From assembly GCF_916619195.1 (NCBI RefSeq), contig NZ_CAKAKL010000001.1, positions 558,001 through 622,000 on the forward strand: a stretch of 64,000 nt of DNA, given 5' to 3'. This document shows positions 43,300 to 54,204 of this stretch, one piece after another. The translations under genes were made by a program, and so were the position numbers. Under the pieces are notes generated by a model. It had not been told where the DNA came from and searched no databases. It saw only the letters and a program-made list of their open reading frames with translations. The first letter of the stretch is position 1. Every line of letters starts with the position of its first letter. This DNA comes from Inquilinus sp. Marseille-Q2685 (GTDB taxonomy: Bacteria > Pseudomonadota > Alphaproteobacteria > DSM-16000 > Inquilinaceae).

Positions 43300-44019
43300 A
43301 TGGCCGAGACCAGCAGGCCTCTGGAGGGCCGGATCGCGCTCGTGACCGGTGCGTCGCGCGGCTTCGGCGCCGCGGTCGCGGTCCGGCTTGCCGCCGCCGG
43401 CGCCCATGTCGTCTGCGCCGCCCGCACCGTCGGCGGGCTGGAGCAGACCGACGACGCCATCAAGGCCGCGGGCGGCAGCGCCACGCTGGTGCCGATGGAC
43501 CTGTCGAAGTTCGAGCAGATCGACCTGCTCGGCGGCTCGCTGGCGCAGCGCTTCGGCAAGCTCGACCTGCTGGTCGCCAACGCCGCCATGCTCGGCCATC
43601 TCGGCCCGGTCGCCTACAGCGACGAAAAGGTCTGGGCCCGGGTGCTCGACCTCAACCTCAACGCCAATTACCGGCTGATCCGTTCGGTCGACCCGCTGCT
43701 GCGCGCCGCCGCGGCGCCCCGCGCGGTCTTCGTCACCGATCGCATCGCCCGCAGCGGCATCGCCTATTGGAGCGCCTATGCCGTGGCCAAGGCCGGGCTG
43801 GACACCCTGGCCGGGCTCTATGCGGCCGAGACGGCGAAGACGCCGCTGCGCGTGGCGCTGTTCCATCCCGGCCCGATGGCCACCCGCCTGCGCGAGCAGG
43901 GCTTCCCGGGCGAGGCCGCGGGTACCCAGCCGGCGCCCGATGCGGCGGCCGATCGCCTGGTCGCCCGGTTGCTGGGCGAAGACGGCCTCGCCCCCGGCAA
44001 GGCCGCGGACTGGGACTGA
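43300..44019 (+). CDS. SDR family oxidoreductase
   Basis: A 239-residue short-chain dehydrogenase: cofactor loop TGASRGFG, ANAAM in place of NAG, and Tyr-Lys in YAVAK. The usual catalytic Ser region reads FVTDRIARSGIAYWSAY, so the active site is slightly unusual. It lies only 4 bases after purF, probably on the same transcript. SDR genes often follow purF in alphaproteobacteria; the substrate is unknown. Confidence 0.85.
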   Translation: MAETSRPLEGRIALVTGASRGFGAAVAVRLAAAGAHVVCAARTVGGLEQTDDAIKAAGGSATLVPMDLSKFEQIDLLGGSLAQRFGKLDLLVANAAMLGHLGPVAYSDEKVWARVLDLNLNANYRLIRSVDPLLRAAAAPRAVFVTDRIARSGIAYWSAYAVAKAGLDTLAGLYAAETAKTPLRVALFHPGPMATRLREQGFPGEAAGTQPAPDAAADRLVARLLGEDGLAPGKAADWD

Positions 44020-44030
44020 CTCCTAAGTCA

Positions 44031-44124
44031 CACCGTCATTGCGAGGAGGCGAAGCCGACGAAGCAATCCAGGGGCCGGTTCGCACTGGCCCCTGGATTGC
44101 TTCGCTGCGCTCGCAATGACGGTG
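44031..44124. repeat. Palindromic intergenic repeat
   Basis: Outer arms CACCGTCATTGCGAG (44031-44045) and CTCGCAATGACGGTG (44110-44124) are perfect inverted copies of 15 bp. Inner arms GAAGCAATCCAGGGGCC (44060-44076) and GGCCCCTGGATTGCTTC (44087-44103) are perfect over 17 bp. This is the GTCATTGCGAG...AAGCAATCCAG type of element that is widespread in alphaproteobacterial genomes. It separates two convergent genes. Confidence 0.88.
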
Positions 44125-44146
44125 AACTTATCTCCATACCGCTTTG

Positions 44147-46281
<2,135 letters not shown>

Positions 46282-46326
46282 CGGGGCCTCCTCACATCGG
46301 GCGTGGACCGCCCGTCCTGTCGTTCA

Positions 46327-47394
46327 TCAGTCGAAGCTCAGCTCGCGGCCGGACAGCGGCTGGAAATAGGCGGCGACGGCGGCGTCGTCCACCTCGGCCA
46401 GCGTCGCCGGCCGCCATTTCGGGTCGCGGGTCTTGTCGACCAGCTGCGCCCGCACGCCTTCGAAGAAGTCCGGCTTCGCCAGGAAGCGATGGACCATTCG
46501 GAACTCCATCGCCGCCACTGCGTCGTAGATCATGGTCTTGCCCTGGCGGATCTGGCGCAGGGTGACCTTCAGGCTGGTCGGCGATCCGGCGCGGATCTGC
46601 TCTGCCGCGGCCTTCGCCCAGTCGCCCTCCTCGGCGTCCAGCGCCGCGAGGACCTCTTCCACCGTATCGTGGCCGAAGCAGCGGTCGATCGCCGGGCGCA
46701 GCGGCGCCAGGGTCGGCTCGCCGGGATCGGCGGCGAAGCGCTGCAGCACCGATTCCGCCACCAGCCCGCCATTGCCGATCCAACCGGCATCGGCCAGCGC
46801 CGCGACCAGGTCGTCGACCTTGGCCGAGGCGACGTGATGCGTGCCCATCCGGGTGAAGAGCATGTCGGCGGCGCCGATGCGGGCGCCGGTCAGGGCCAGA
46901 TAGGTGCCGATCTCGCCCGGGCAGCGCGACAGGAACCAGCCGCCGCCGATATCCGGGAACAGGCCGATGCCGCATTCCGGCATGGCGCTCAGCGTCTTCT
47001 CGGTCGTCACCCGGTGCGAGCCATGCACCGACAGGCCGAGCCCGCCGCCCATCGTGACGCCGTCGAGCAGCGCGATCCAGGGCTTCGGAAAATGATGGAT
47101 GGCGTGGTTCAGCCGGTACTCGACCCAGAAGAAATCCTGGTCCGCATCGCCAACCGGTATGCCGCCCTGCGGCCCCCGCTCGTACACCGCGCGGATGTCG
47201 CCGCCGGCGCAGAAGGCGCGGTCGCCGGCGCCGCGCAGCACCACGGCGTGCAGCCCCGGATCCTCTTCCCACTCCGCCAGCTTCGGCAGCAGCGCCCGGC
47301 ACATCGCCAGCGTCAGCGCGTTCAGCGCCTTCGGCCGGTTCAGCGTCACGATGGCGATCGGCCCTTCGCGGTCGATCAGGATCTCGTCGGTCAT
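46327..47394 (-). CDS. 3-hydroxyisobutyryl-CoA hydrolase
   Basis: A 355-residue crotonase-fold enzyme that frees 3-hydroxyisobutyrate from CoA in valine degradation. The family motif MPECGIGLFPDIGGG carries the catalytic Glu and Asp eight residues apart, as in HIBCH; the oxyanion hole FCAGGDIRAVYE and GVTMGGGLGLSVHG are present. The longer C-terminus (compared with enoyl-CoA hydratases) fits HIBCH. Between mmsB and the acyl-CoA dehydrogenase gene. Confidence 0.9.
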   Translation of the reverse strand: MTDEILIDREGPIAIVTLNRPKALNALTLAMCRALLPKLAEWEEDPGLHAVVLRGAGDRAFCAGGDIRAVYERGPQGGIPVGDADQDFFWVEYRLNHAIHHFPKPWIALLDGVTMGGGLGLSVHGSHRVTTEKTLSAMPECGIGLFPDIGGGWFLSRCPGEIGTYLALTGARIGAADMLFTRMGTHHVASAKVDDLVAALADAGWIGNGGLVAESVLQRFAADPGEPTLAPLRPAIDRCFGHDTVEEVLAALDAEEGDWAKAAAEQIRAGSPTSLKVTLRQIRQGKTMIYDAVAAMEFRMVHRFLAKPDFFEGVRAQLVDKTRDPKWRPATLAEVDDAAVAAYFQPLSGRELSFD

Positions 47395-47413
47395 GGCAGT
47401 GTCTTCCGGCCCA

Positions 47414-48553
47414 TCACTCCGCCAGCAGGCGGCGGGCCACGATCAGGCGCATGATCTCGTTGGTGCCTTCCAGGATCTGGTTGACGCGGACGTCGCGCAG
47501 GAAGCGCTCCACCGGATACTCCTTGATGTAGCCGTAGCCGCCATGCAGCTGCAGCGCATCGTTGCAGATCCGGAAGCCGGCGTCGGTGGCGAAGCGCTTG
47601 GCCATGGCGCAATGCTGGGTCGCGTCCGGGTCGCGGCGGTCGAGCGAATCCGCGGCGCGATGGATCATCAGCCGGGCGGCGTCGAGGTCGATCGCCATGT
47701 CGGCCAGCTTGAACTGCAGCGCCTGGAACTCGGCGATCTTCCGGCCGAACTGGCTGCGCTGCAGCATGTGGCCGCGCGCCGCCTCCAGGCAGGCGCGGGC
47801 GCCGCCGACCGAGCAGGCGCCGATATTGACCCGGCCGCCGTCCAGCCCCTTCATCGCGAATTTGAAGCCCTCGCCCTCCTCGCCCAGCCGGTTGGCGACC
47901 GGGACGCGGCAGTCCTCGAAGATCACCATGGTGGTGACCTGGCTGTTCCAGCCCAGCTTCTTCTCCTTCTTGCCGAAGGACAGGCCGGGCGTGCCCTTCT
48001 CGACCACGACCGCGGAGATACCCTTCGGCCCCGCCTCCCCGGTCCGCACCATCACGACATAGACGTCGGAGGTGGAGCCGCCGGAGATGAAGGCCTTGGA
48101 GCCGTTCAGGACGTAGTGGTCGCCGTCGCGCACCGCGCGGGTGCGCAGCGATGCGGCGTCGGAGCCGGAGCCGGGCTCGGTCAGGCAGTAGCTGGCGAAG
48201 CGCTCCATCGTCATCAGCGACGGCAGGAAGCGCGCCTTCAGCTCCTCCGACCCGAAGCTGTCGATCATCCAGCCGACCATGTTGTGGATCGAGATGTAGG
48301 CGGCGGTGGAGACGCAGGCCGTCGCCAGCTCCTCGAACACGATCGCGGCGTCGCGCCGGGTCAGGCCGCTGCCGCCATGCGCCTCGCCGCAATAGATGCC
48401 GGCGAAGCCCAGCGCCGCGGCCTGTCGCAGCGTCTCGACCGGAAAGATCTGCTCCTCGTCCCAGCGGGCGGCGTGGGGCGCCATCTGCTCCGCGGCGAAG
48501 GCGCGCGCGGCATCGCGGATGGCTTCCTGTTCGGCGGTCAGCGTGAAGCTCAT
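47414..48553 (-). CDS. Isobutyryl-CoA dehydrogenase (acyl-CoA dehydrogenase)
   Basis: A 379-residue FAD enzyme: the flavin-binding [16 protein letters not shown] segment, the [14 protein letters not shown] region and the catalytic Glu in [10 protein letters not shown] near the C-terminus. Position with mmsB and HIBCH points to isobutyryl-CoA as substrate. First gene of the leftward valine unit, 19 bases before the hydrolase gene. The methylmalonate-semialdehyde dehydrogenase gene (mmsA) that often joins this set is not in the window. Confidence 0.88.
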   Translation of the reverse strand: MSFTLTAEQEAIRDAARAFAAEQMAPHAARWDEEQIFPVETLRQAAALGFAGIYCGEAHGGSGLTRRDAAIVFEELATACVSTAAYISIHNMVGWMIDSFGSEELKARFLPSLMTMERFASYCLTEPGSGSDAASLRTRAVRDGDHYVLNGSKAFISGGSTSDVYVVMVRTGEAGPKGISAVVVEKGTPGLSFGKKEKKLGWNSQVTTMVIFEDCRVPVANRLGEEGEGFKFAMKGLDGGRVNIGACSVGGARACLEAARGHMLQRSQFGRKIAEFQALQFKLADMAIDLDAARLMIHRAADSLDRRDPDATQHCAMAKRFATDAGFRICNDALQLHGGYGYIKEYPVERFLRDVRVNQILEGTNEIMRLIVARRLLAE

Positions 48554-48623
48554 GGAATGAGCGTGGCCGCAACCGGCCGCCGGATCAAGTGGCAGCGTGT
48601 ACGATTCTTTCGCGAGACCAGTC

Positions 48624-48712
48624 TGTCATCGCCGGGCTTGACCCGGCGATCCAGGGGCCACCCAGAGCGGCGTCGACATTCCTGGATGCCCGGGTCAAGC
48701 CCGGGCATGACA
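48624..48712. repeat. Palindromic repeat, copy 1 (TGTCATCGCCGGGC family)
   Basis: The left half begins TGTCATCGCCGGGCTTGACC (48624-48655) and itself contains GCCGGG-CTTGA-CCCGGC. The right half (48681-48712) ends GGGCATGACA. The halves are imperfect inverted copies. A second copy lies at 52945-53033. It fills the space between the divergent acyl-CoA dehydrogenase and GlcG-like genes. Confidence 0.88.
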
Positions 48713-48762
48713 GAGGGGGGATACGCTGCGCTATTCTCCTTTCTGACTTCCCGGAGACTGCC

Positions 48763-49167
48763 ATGCCCGACTTCGCCCCCGCCCTCGCCGAAGCCCAGGC
48801 CGCGCTGGCGGCTGCCCTGGCCGAGGCCGGACGGCGCGAGCAGCAGATCGCGGCGGTGGTGGTGGATCGCGGCGGCCACCTCGTCGCCGCGGCGCGGATG
48901 GACGGCGTCGGGTACCAGGCGCTGGAGATCGCCCGGCGCCGGGCGGCCGCGGCCCTTTATCTGGGCGAGCCGACCCGAGAGCCAGCCCTTCGCCTCGCCC
49001 GCGACCCGGCCGAGGCGGCGCAGCTGGCCGGGCTGGGCGAGATCCTGGTGCAGCCGGGCGGCTTCCCCTGGCGCGACGCCGGCGCGGTGGTCGGCGCCCT
49101 CGGCATCGCCGGCGCCGGGGCGGAGGACGACCACGCCATCGGCGATATCGCGATCGGCATGCTCTAG
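48763..49167 (+). CDS. GlcG/HbpS-family protein
   Basis: A 134-residue protein of the GlcG/HbpS family (PF03928): AALAEAGRREQQIAAVVVDRGGHLVAAARMDG is the typical core, ending with the IAGAGAEDDHAIG loop. Some members bind heme or cobalamin; others have no known role. GGAG lies 7 bases before the ATG. No signal peptide. It precedes the ABC transporter operon by 92 bases and may or may not belong to it. Confidence 0.75.
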   Translation: MPDFAPALAEAQAALAAALAEAGRREQQIAAVVVDRGGHLVAAARMDGVGYQALEIARRRAAAALYLGEPTREPALRLARDPAEAAQLAGLGEILVQPGGFPWRDAGAVVGALGIAGAGAEDDHAIGDIAIGML

Positions 49168-49259
49168 ACGTTTTGCCGATTGCCTTTCCCGCCGCTTCCG
49201 CGACATTGATAGGGCAAGGCACCCGCCAGAGGTGCTCGAGGCCAACAGGGGGAGAGAGC

Positions 49260-50084
49260 ATGCAGGCTGCGGCCACGCCGCCCGCACCGGGAGATGCGCT
49301 TCTGACCGCGGATTCGGTCAACCTCGCCTTCGGCGGGGTCAAGGCCCTGACCGATGTCGGCTTCACCGTCCGGCGCGGCGAGCTGTTCTCGATCATCGGC
49401 CCGAACGGCGCCGGCAAGACCTCGATGGTCAACTGCATCTCCGGCCGCTACAGCCCCACATCGGGCCGCATCCACTACAAGGGCCACGACATCACCCGGC
49501 TGAAGCCCAGCGCCCGGGCCGAACTCGGCCTCGGCCGCACCTTCCAGAACCTGGCTCTGTTCGCCCATATGTCGGTGCTCGACAACATCATGGTCGGCCG
49601 CCACCACCTGCTGAAGAACAACGTGCTGACCGGCGCTCTGTGGTGGCTCGGCGGGGCGCGGCAGGAGGAGCTGGAGCACCGCCGCGCGGTCGAGGAGATC
49701 ATCGACTTCCTCGAGATCCAGCATGTCCGCCGCGCCCTCGCCGGCACCCTCTCCTACGGGCTGCGCAAGCGGGTGGAGCTGGCCCGCGCCATCGCGCTGA
49801 AGCCCGACCTGATCCTGCTCGACGAGCCGATGGCGGGGATGAACCTCGAGGAGAAGGAGGACATGGCCCGGTTCATCGTCGACCTCAACGCCGAATGGGG
49901 CATGACGGTGATCATGATCGAGCACGACATGGGCGTGGTGATGGACATCTCGCACCGCGTCATGGTGCTGGATTTCGGCCGCAAGATCGCCGAGGGCAGC
50001 CCGGAGGAGGTCCTGGCCGACAGCCATGTCCGCCGCGCCTATCTCGGCGAGGTCGACGACGAGAGCACGGAGGCGGCGGCTTGA
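49260..50084 (+). CDS. livG: Branched-chain-type ABC transporter ATP-binding protein LivG
   Basis: A 274-residue ABC ATPase: Walker A GPNGAGKT (about 47-54), the LivG-type RTFQNLALFAHMSVLDNIMVGRH Q-loop, signature LSYGLRKRVELARA and Walker B LILLDEPMAGMN. GGGGAGAG precedes the ATG. It starts the operon livG, acyl-CoA ligase, livH, livM, binding protein, livF, second ligase. Ends in a TTGA overlap with the ligase gene. Confidence 0.92.
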   Translation: MQAAATPPAPGDALLTADSVNLAFGGVKALTDVGFTVRRGELFSIIGPNGAGKTSMVNCISGRYSPTSGRIHYKGHDITRLKPSARAELGLGRTFQNLALFAHMSVLDNIMVGRHHLLKNNVLTGALWWLGGARQEELEHRRAVEEIIDFLEIQHVRRALAGTLSYGLRKRVELARAIALKPDLILLDEPMAGMNLEEKEDMARFIVDLNAEWGMTVIMIEHDMGVVMDISHRVMVLDFGRKIAEGSPEEVLADSHVRRAYLGEVDDESTEAAA

Positions 50085-52000
50085 CCGAGGCCGCGCTCGA
50101 CACCTTCCCCAAGCTGCTGGCCCGCAACGCCGCGCAATGGCCGGACGAGGTGGCGCTGCGCGAGAAGGATTTCGGGATCTGGCAGGAGATCACCTGGGCT
50201 GGCTTCCATGCCCGGGTGCGCGACTTCGCGCTGGCGCTGCGCGCCCTCGGCATCGGGCCGGACGCCGTGGTCGGGCTGATCGGCGACAACCGGCCGGACT
50301 GGGTGGCTGGCCAGATCGCCGCCCATGCCGTCGGCGCCATGAGCCTCGGCCTGTACCGCGACGCGCTGGACGAGGAGCTCGCCTACCTGATCGGGCACGC
50401 CTCGGTCGCCATCGTGCTGGCGGAGGATGAGGAGCAGGTCGACAAGCTGCTGGGCCTGGGCGACCGCATCCCCAGCGTCCGCCACATCGTCTATTCCGAC
50501 CCGCGCGGCATGCGGAAATACGAGGATCCGCGGCTGCTGCCGGTCGCGGACTTCATCGCCCTCGGCGCCCCGCTGCTCCAGGCCGATCCCGGCCTCTACG
50601 ACCGCATGGTGGCGGAGACCCGCGGCGAGGATGTCGCGGTGCTCTGCACCACCTCCGGCACCACCGCCCATCCGAAGCTGGCCATGCTCTCGGCCGGGGC
50701 GGTGATCCGGCACACCGTCAGCTATCTCGCCGTCGACCCGCAGGGGCCGCAGGACGAGTACGTCTCTGTGCTGCCCCTGCCCTGGATCATGGAGCAGGTC
50801 TACGTCTTCGGGAAGGCGCTGCAGTGCCGGATGACGGTGAATTTCGTCGAGGAGCAGAGCACCAGCTGGGCGGATTTCCGCGAGATCGGCCCGACCTTCG
50901 TGCTGCTGGCGCCGCGGGTCTGGGAAGGGCTGGCCGCCGATGTCCGAAGCCGGATGATGGATGCCTCCTGGCTCAAGCGCCGCCTCTTCGACCTCGGCAT
51001 GAAGATTGGCCTGAAAGCGCTTGATCAGAAGAAGAAATCCTTCCTCTCGAAAATCCTGCTCTTCGCCGCGCTGCGCGACCGTCTGGGCTTCTCCCGCCTG
51101 CGCTCGGCGGCGACCGGCGGCGCGGCGCTGGGGCCGGAGACCTTCCGCTTCTTCCTCGCCATGGGCGTGCCGCTGCGCCAGCTCTACGGCCAGACCGAAC
51201 TCTTGGGCGCCTACACCATCCACCGGCCGGGCGATGTCGATTTCGACACGGTCGGCGTCGCCTTCGACGACAGCATCCAACTGCGGATCGAGGCGCCGGA
51301 CCAGAACGGCGTCGGCGAGATCTTCACGCGCCACCCCAACATGTTCCTCGGCTACTACCGCAACGAGGAAGCATCGAAGGCCGACCTGCGCGACGGCTGG
51401 CTGGCCACCGGCGACGCCGGCTACATCGACGGCAAGGGGCACCTGGTCGTAATCGACCGGATGAAGGACCTCGCCGTCACCAGCGGCGGCGACAGATTCA
51501 GCCCGCAATACATTGAAAACAAGCTGAAATTCTCGCCCTTCGTGGCCGAGGCGGTGATCCTCGGCCATGGCCGGCCGGACCTGGCGGCGATCATCTGCAT
51601 CCGCTTCCCGATCGTCTCGAAATGGGCGGAGAAGAACCGCATCGCCTTCACGACATACACCGACCTGTCGGCGCGGGAGGAGGTCCATGCCCTGATCCGC
51701 CGCGAGGTCGAGACGGTGAACGCCGGCCTGCCTGAGGCGCAGCGCATCCGCCGCTTCCTGCTGCTGTACAAGGAGCTGGACGCCGATGACGGCGAGCTGA
51801 CCCGTACCCGCAAGGTGCGTCGCGGCGTGATCGGCGAGAAATACGGCGACATCATCGACGCGGTCTATCGCGGCGACCCGGCGATCCCGGTCGACACCAC
51901 CATCGCCTTCCAGGACGGCACGCGGCAGCGGATCCGCACCACGCTCAAGGTGGTCGACCTCGCGCCCGGCCGCGCCGGGCAGCGCCACGCGGCGGAGTGA
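50081..52000 (+). CDS. AMP-dependent acyl-CoA synthetase in a liv operon
   Basis: A 639-residue adenylate-forming ligase. P-loop CTTSGTTAHPKLAML (with Ala-His in place of the usual Gly), YGQTELLGAY, the GWLATGDAGYID and DRMKD hinge segments and the GGDRFSPQYIENKL loop are present; length and the FLYKELDADDGELTRTRKVRR end fit long-chain fatty acyl-CoA synthetases. TTG 50081 overlaps the livG stop and follows GGAGG by 5 bases. It probably activates the acid brought in by the transporter (inference). Confidence 0.88.
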   Translation: MTEAALDTFPKLLARNAAQWPDEVALREKDFGIWQEITWAGFHARVRDFALALRALGIGPDAVVGLIGDNRPDWVAGQIAAHAVGAMSLGLYRDALDEELAYLIGHASVAIVLAEDEEQVDKLLGLGDRIPSVRHIVYSDPRGMRKYEDPRLLPVADFIALGAPLLQADPGLYDRMVAETRGEDVAVLCTTSGTTAHPKLAMLSAGAVIRHTVSYLAVDPQGPQDEYVSVLPLPWIMEQVYVFGKALQCRMTVNFVEEQSTSWADFREIGPTFVLLAPRVWEGLAADVRSRMMDASWLKRRLFDLGMKIGLKALDQKKKSFLSKILLFAALRDRLGFSRLRSAATGGAALGPETFRFFLAMGVPLRQLYGQTELLGAYTIHRPGDVDFDTVGVAFDDSIQLRIEAPDQNGVGEIFTRHPNMFLGYYRNEEASKADLRDGWLATGDAGYIDGKGHLVVIDRMKDLAVTSGGDRFSPQYIENKLKFSPFVAEAVILGHGRPDLAAIICIRFPIVSKWAEKNRIAFTTYTDLSAREEVHALIRREVETVNAGLPEAQRIRRFLLLYKELDADDGELTRTRKVRRGVIGEKYGDIIDAVYRGDPAIPVDTTIAFQDGTRQRIRTTLKVVDLAPGRAGQRHAAE

Positions 52001-52004
52001 GTCC

Positions 52005-52898
52005 ATGAACCTCGCCTTCCTGTTCCAGCTGCTGGTCAACGGCGTGATCGTCGGCACGCTCTACGGCGTCGTCGCCATGTCCTTCGTGCTGATCTACAAG
52101 GCCAGCCGGGTGGTGAACTTCGCCCAGGGCGAGTTCCTCTTGATCGGCGCCTGGATCTGCTGGTGGGTGCTGACGAAGTACCAGGTGCCCTTCGTGCTGG
52201 GCTTCGCCATCCCCCTCGCCTTCATGCTGGTCTTCGGCATCCTGCTGCAGGTGGTGGTGCTGCGGCCGCTGATCGGCGGGCCGGTGATCTCCGTCATCAT
52301 GGTCACGATTGGTCTGTCGCTGGTGTTCCAGCCGCTGATGGCCTGGATCTTCGGCGTCTCGGCCCAGCCCTTCCCGCCGGTGTTCGAGACCCAGTCGGTC
52401 GAGATCCTCGGGCTGCAGGTGCAGACGGTCTACATCCTGTCGATGGCGATCAGCCTGTTCATCATGGGCGGCTTCGCCTGGTTCTTCAAATTCTCGCGCA
52501 TGGGCCTGGCGATGCGCGCCACCGCCTTCGACCAGCAGGTGGCGCAATCGATGGGCATCTCGGTCCGCCAGGTCTTCGCCATGGCCTGGGCGATTTCGGC
52601 CATGGTCTCGGCGGTCGCCGGCATCGTCGTCGGCGTGGTCAACGGCGTGTCCTCCGCCCTCTCCGTCTTCGGCATCAAGGTGTTCCCGGCGGTGATCCTG
52701 GGCGGGCTCGACAGCATCGTCGGCGCGGTGCTGGGCGGGCTGATCATCGGCGTGCTGGAGCATTTCGCCCACTGGCTGGACGTCACCTTCCTGGGCTGGG
52801 GCAACATGCTGAAGATCGCCCCCTTCTACGTCCTGATCGTGATCCTGATGATCAAGCCCTACGGCCTGTTCGGCACCCGGGACATCGAGAGGGTGTGA
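52005..52898 (+). CDS. livH: Branched-chain-type ABC transporter permease LivH
   Basis: A 297-residue polytopic permease with about eight helices and the LivH segments NGVIVGTLYGVVAMSFVLIYKASRVVNFAQGE and GGLDSIVGAVLGGL. It forms the inner-membrane channel with LivM. GGAG precedes the ATG by 6 bases; only 4 bases separate it from the ligase gene. A palindromic repeat lies between it and livM. Confidence 0.92.
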   Translation: MNLAFLFQLLVNGVIVGTLYGVVAMSFVLIYKASRVVNFAQGEFLLIGAWICWWVLTKYQVPFVLGFAIPLAFMLVFGILLQVVVLRPLIGGPVISVIMVTIGLSLVFQPLMAWIFGVSAQPFPPVFETQSVEILGLQVQTVYILSMAISLFIMGGFAWFFKFSRMGLAMRATAFDQQVAQSMGISVRQVFAMAWAISAMVSAVAGIVVGVVNGVSSALSVFGIKVFPAVILGGLDSIVGAVLGGLIIGVLEHFAHWLDVTFLGWGNMLKIAPFYVLIVILMIKPYGLFGTRDIERV

Positions 52899-52944
52899 GG
52901 ATGAAGCTGCCCGCCGCCCCTCGCCTAGCCGCCCTTCCCCAAAC

Positions 52945-53033
52945 TGTCATCGCCGGGCTTGACCCGGCGATCCAGAGACTGTCGACGCCCGCCCCGGTGT
53001 CCCTGGATGCCTGGGTCAAGCCCAGGCATGACA
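52945..53033. repeat. Palindromic repeat, copy 2, inside the liv operon
   Basis: The same family as 48624-48712: left half 52945-52975 starting TGTCATCGCCGGGCTTGACC, right half 53002-53033 ending CCAGGCATGACA. It lies between livH and livM. A 56-codon frame (52901-53071) with an AGG box runs through it and ends as TGAATG on the livM start, but its product is mostly translated repeat. Confidence 0.88.
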
Positions 53034-53071
53034 AGAAGGTGGGTGTTCCCGCACGCGGAAAGGCCCCCTGA

Positions 53072-54157
53072 ATGGCCAACGCCTATGCCCGCCCCTGCGG
53101 CGACTTCCGCACCAGCTACGGCGCCGACACCACCATCTTCGACGACGCGTTCAGCCGGCGCAGCGTCGTCGTCATCCTGGCGCTGCTGGCGTTCTCGCCG
53201 ATCGCGGTGCAGCTCGGCTGGCTGTCCAAGGGCTGGATCGACAGCTTCATCGAGATCGGCTACCTCGCCGTCGCCGCGCTCGGCCTCAACATCCTGGTCG
53301 GCTTCACCGGCCAGATCTCGATCGGCCATGCCGTGTTCTTCGGCTTCGGCGCCTTCGCCTCGGCCTGGCTGAACCGCACCACCGGCATCCCGGTGTTCTT
53401 CTGCATCCCGCTGGCCGGGCTGATGACCGCAGCGGTCGGCCTCGTCTTCGGCGTGCCGGCGGCGCGGATCAAGGGCCTGTACCTGGCCATCGCCACCCTC
53501 GCCGCCCAGATGATCCTGGAGGATTTCTTCGCCCGCGCCGGCTGGTTCACCGGCGGCGTCGCCGGCGCCCATGCCGCCCCGGTCACCCTGTTCGGCTGGG
53601 AGGTCGACCGCGTCAACTACTTCTACGTCGTGCTGTTCTGGGCGGCGCTGCTGTACCTGGCCGCGACCAACCTGATGCGGTCCCGCGACGGCCGCGCTTT
53701 CGTCGCCGTGCGCGACCACTACCTGGCCGCCGAGATCATGGGCATCAACCTGACCCGGTACCGGGTGCTGTCCTTCGGCATCGCCGCCTTCTACGCCGGG
53801 GTCGGCGGTGCGCTCTATGCCCACTACCTGCAGGTGGTCTCCGTCGAGGAGTTCACCATCCTGAAGTCGATCGAGTTCCTCGGCATGATTATCATCGGCG
53901 GCCTCGGCTCGATCATGGGCACCATCCTCGGCACCGTCTTCATGGTGTCGCTGCCGGACGTGATGGACTGGCTGGTGCGGCTGATCCGCGGCACCTGGCT
54001 GTACAAGACGCTCGACCTGCGCGTCGGCATCAACTTCCTGAAGGAGATGGCGGTCGGCGTCGCCATCATCCTGTTCCTGATCTTCGAGCCGGACGGGCTG
54101 GCCCATCGCTGGCGCCAGATCAAGGCCTGGTGGAAGCTGTACCCCTTCTCGTACTGA
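53072..54157 (+). CDS. livM: Branched-chain-type ABC transporter permease LivM
   Basis: A 361-residue permease with about ten helices. LivM markers: LGLNILVGFTGQISIGHAVFFGFGAF and the EAA-like VRDHYLAAEIMGINLTRYR loop, then GGLGSIMGTILGT. It pairs with LivH. The repeat upstream separates it from livH by 173 bases. No strong Shine-Dalgarno is visible, so translation may depend on the small frame that ends at its ATG. Confidence 0.92.
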   Translation: MANAYARPCGDFRTSYGADTTIFDDAFSRRSVVVILALLAFSPIAVQLGWLSKGWIDSFIEIGYLAVAALGLNILVGFTGQISIGHAVFFGFGAFASAWLNRTTGIPVFFCIPLAGLMTAAVGLVFGVPAARIKGLYLAIATLAAQMILEDFFARAGWFTGGVAGAHAAPVTLFGWEVDRVNYFYVVLFWAALLYLAATNLMRSRDGRAFVAVRDHYLAAEIMGINLTRYRVLSFGIAAFYAGVGGALYAHYLQVVSVEEFTILKSIEFLGMIIIGGLGSIMGTILGTVFMVSLPDVMDWLVRLIRGTWLYKTLDLRVGINFLKEMAVGVAIILFLIFEPDGLAHRWRQIKAWWKLYPFSY

Positions 54158-54204
54158 CCGCTCATCGGCCGCGACAGAACGGCCGCGACCTGGAGGAGAC
54201 ACCG

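Noticed and set aside
47099-52000. A single open frame of 1,633 codons suggesting a giant fusion protein
   Set aside because: Only the last 639 codons are the acyl-CoA synthetase. The rest runs antisense to the valine genes and across livG in the wrong frame.
52901-53071. 56-codon frame between livH and livM as a true gene
   Set aside because: Most of its product is the translated palindromic repeat, so it is reported only as an observation.
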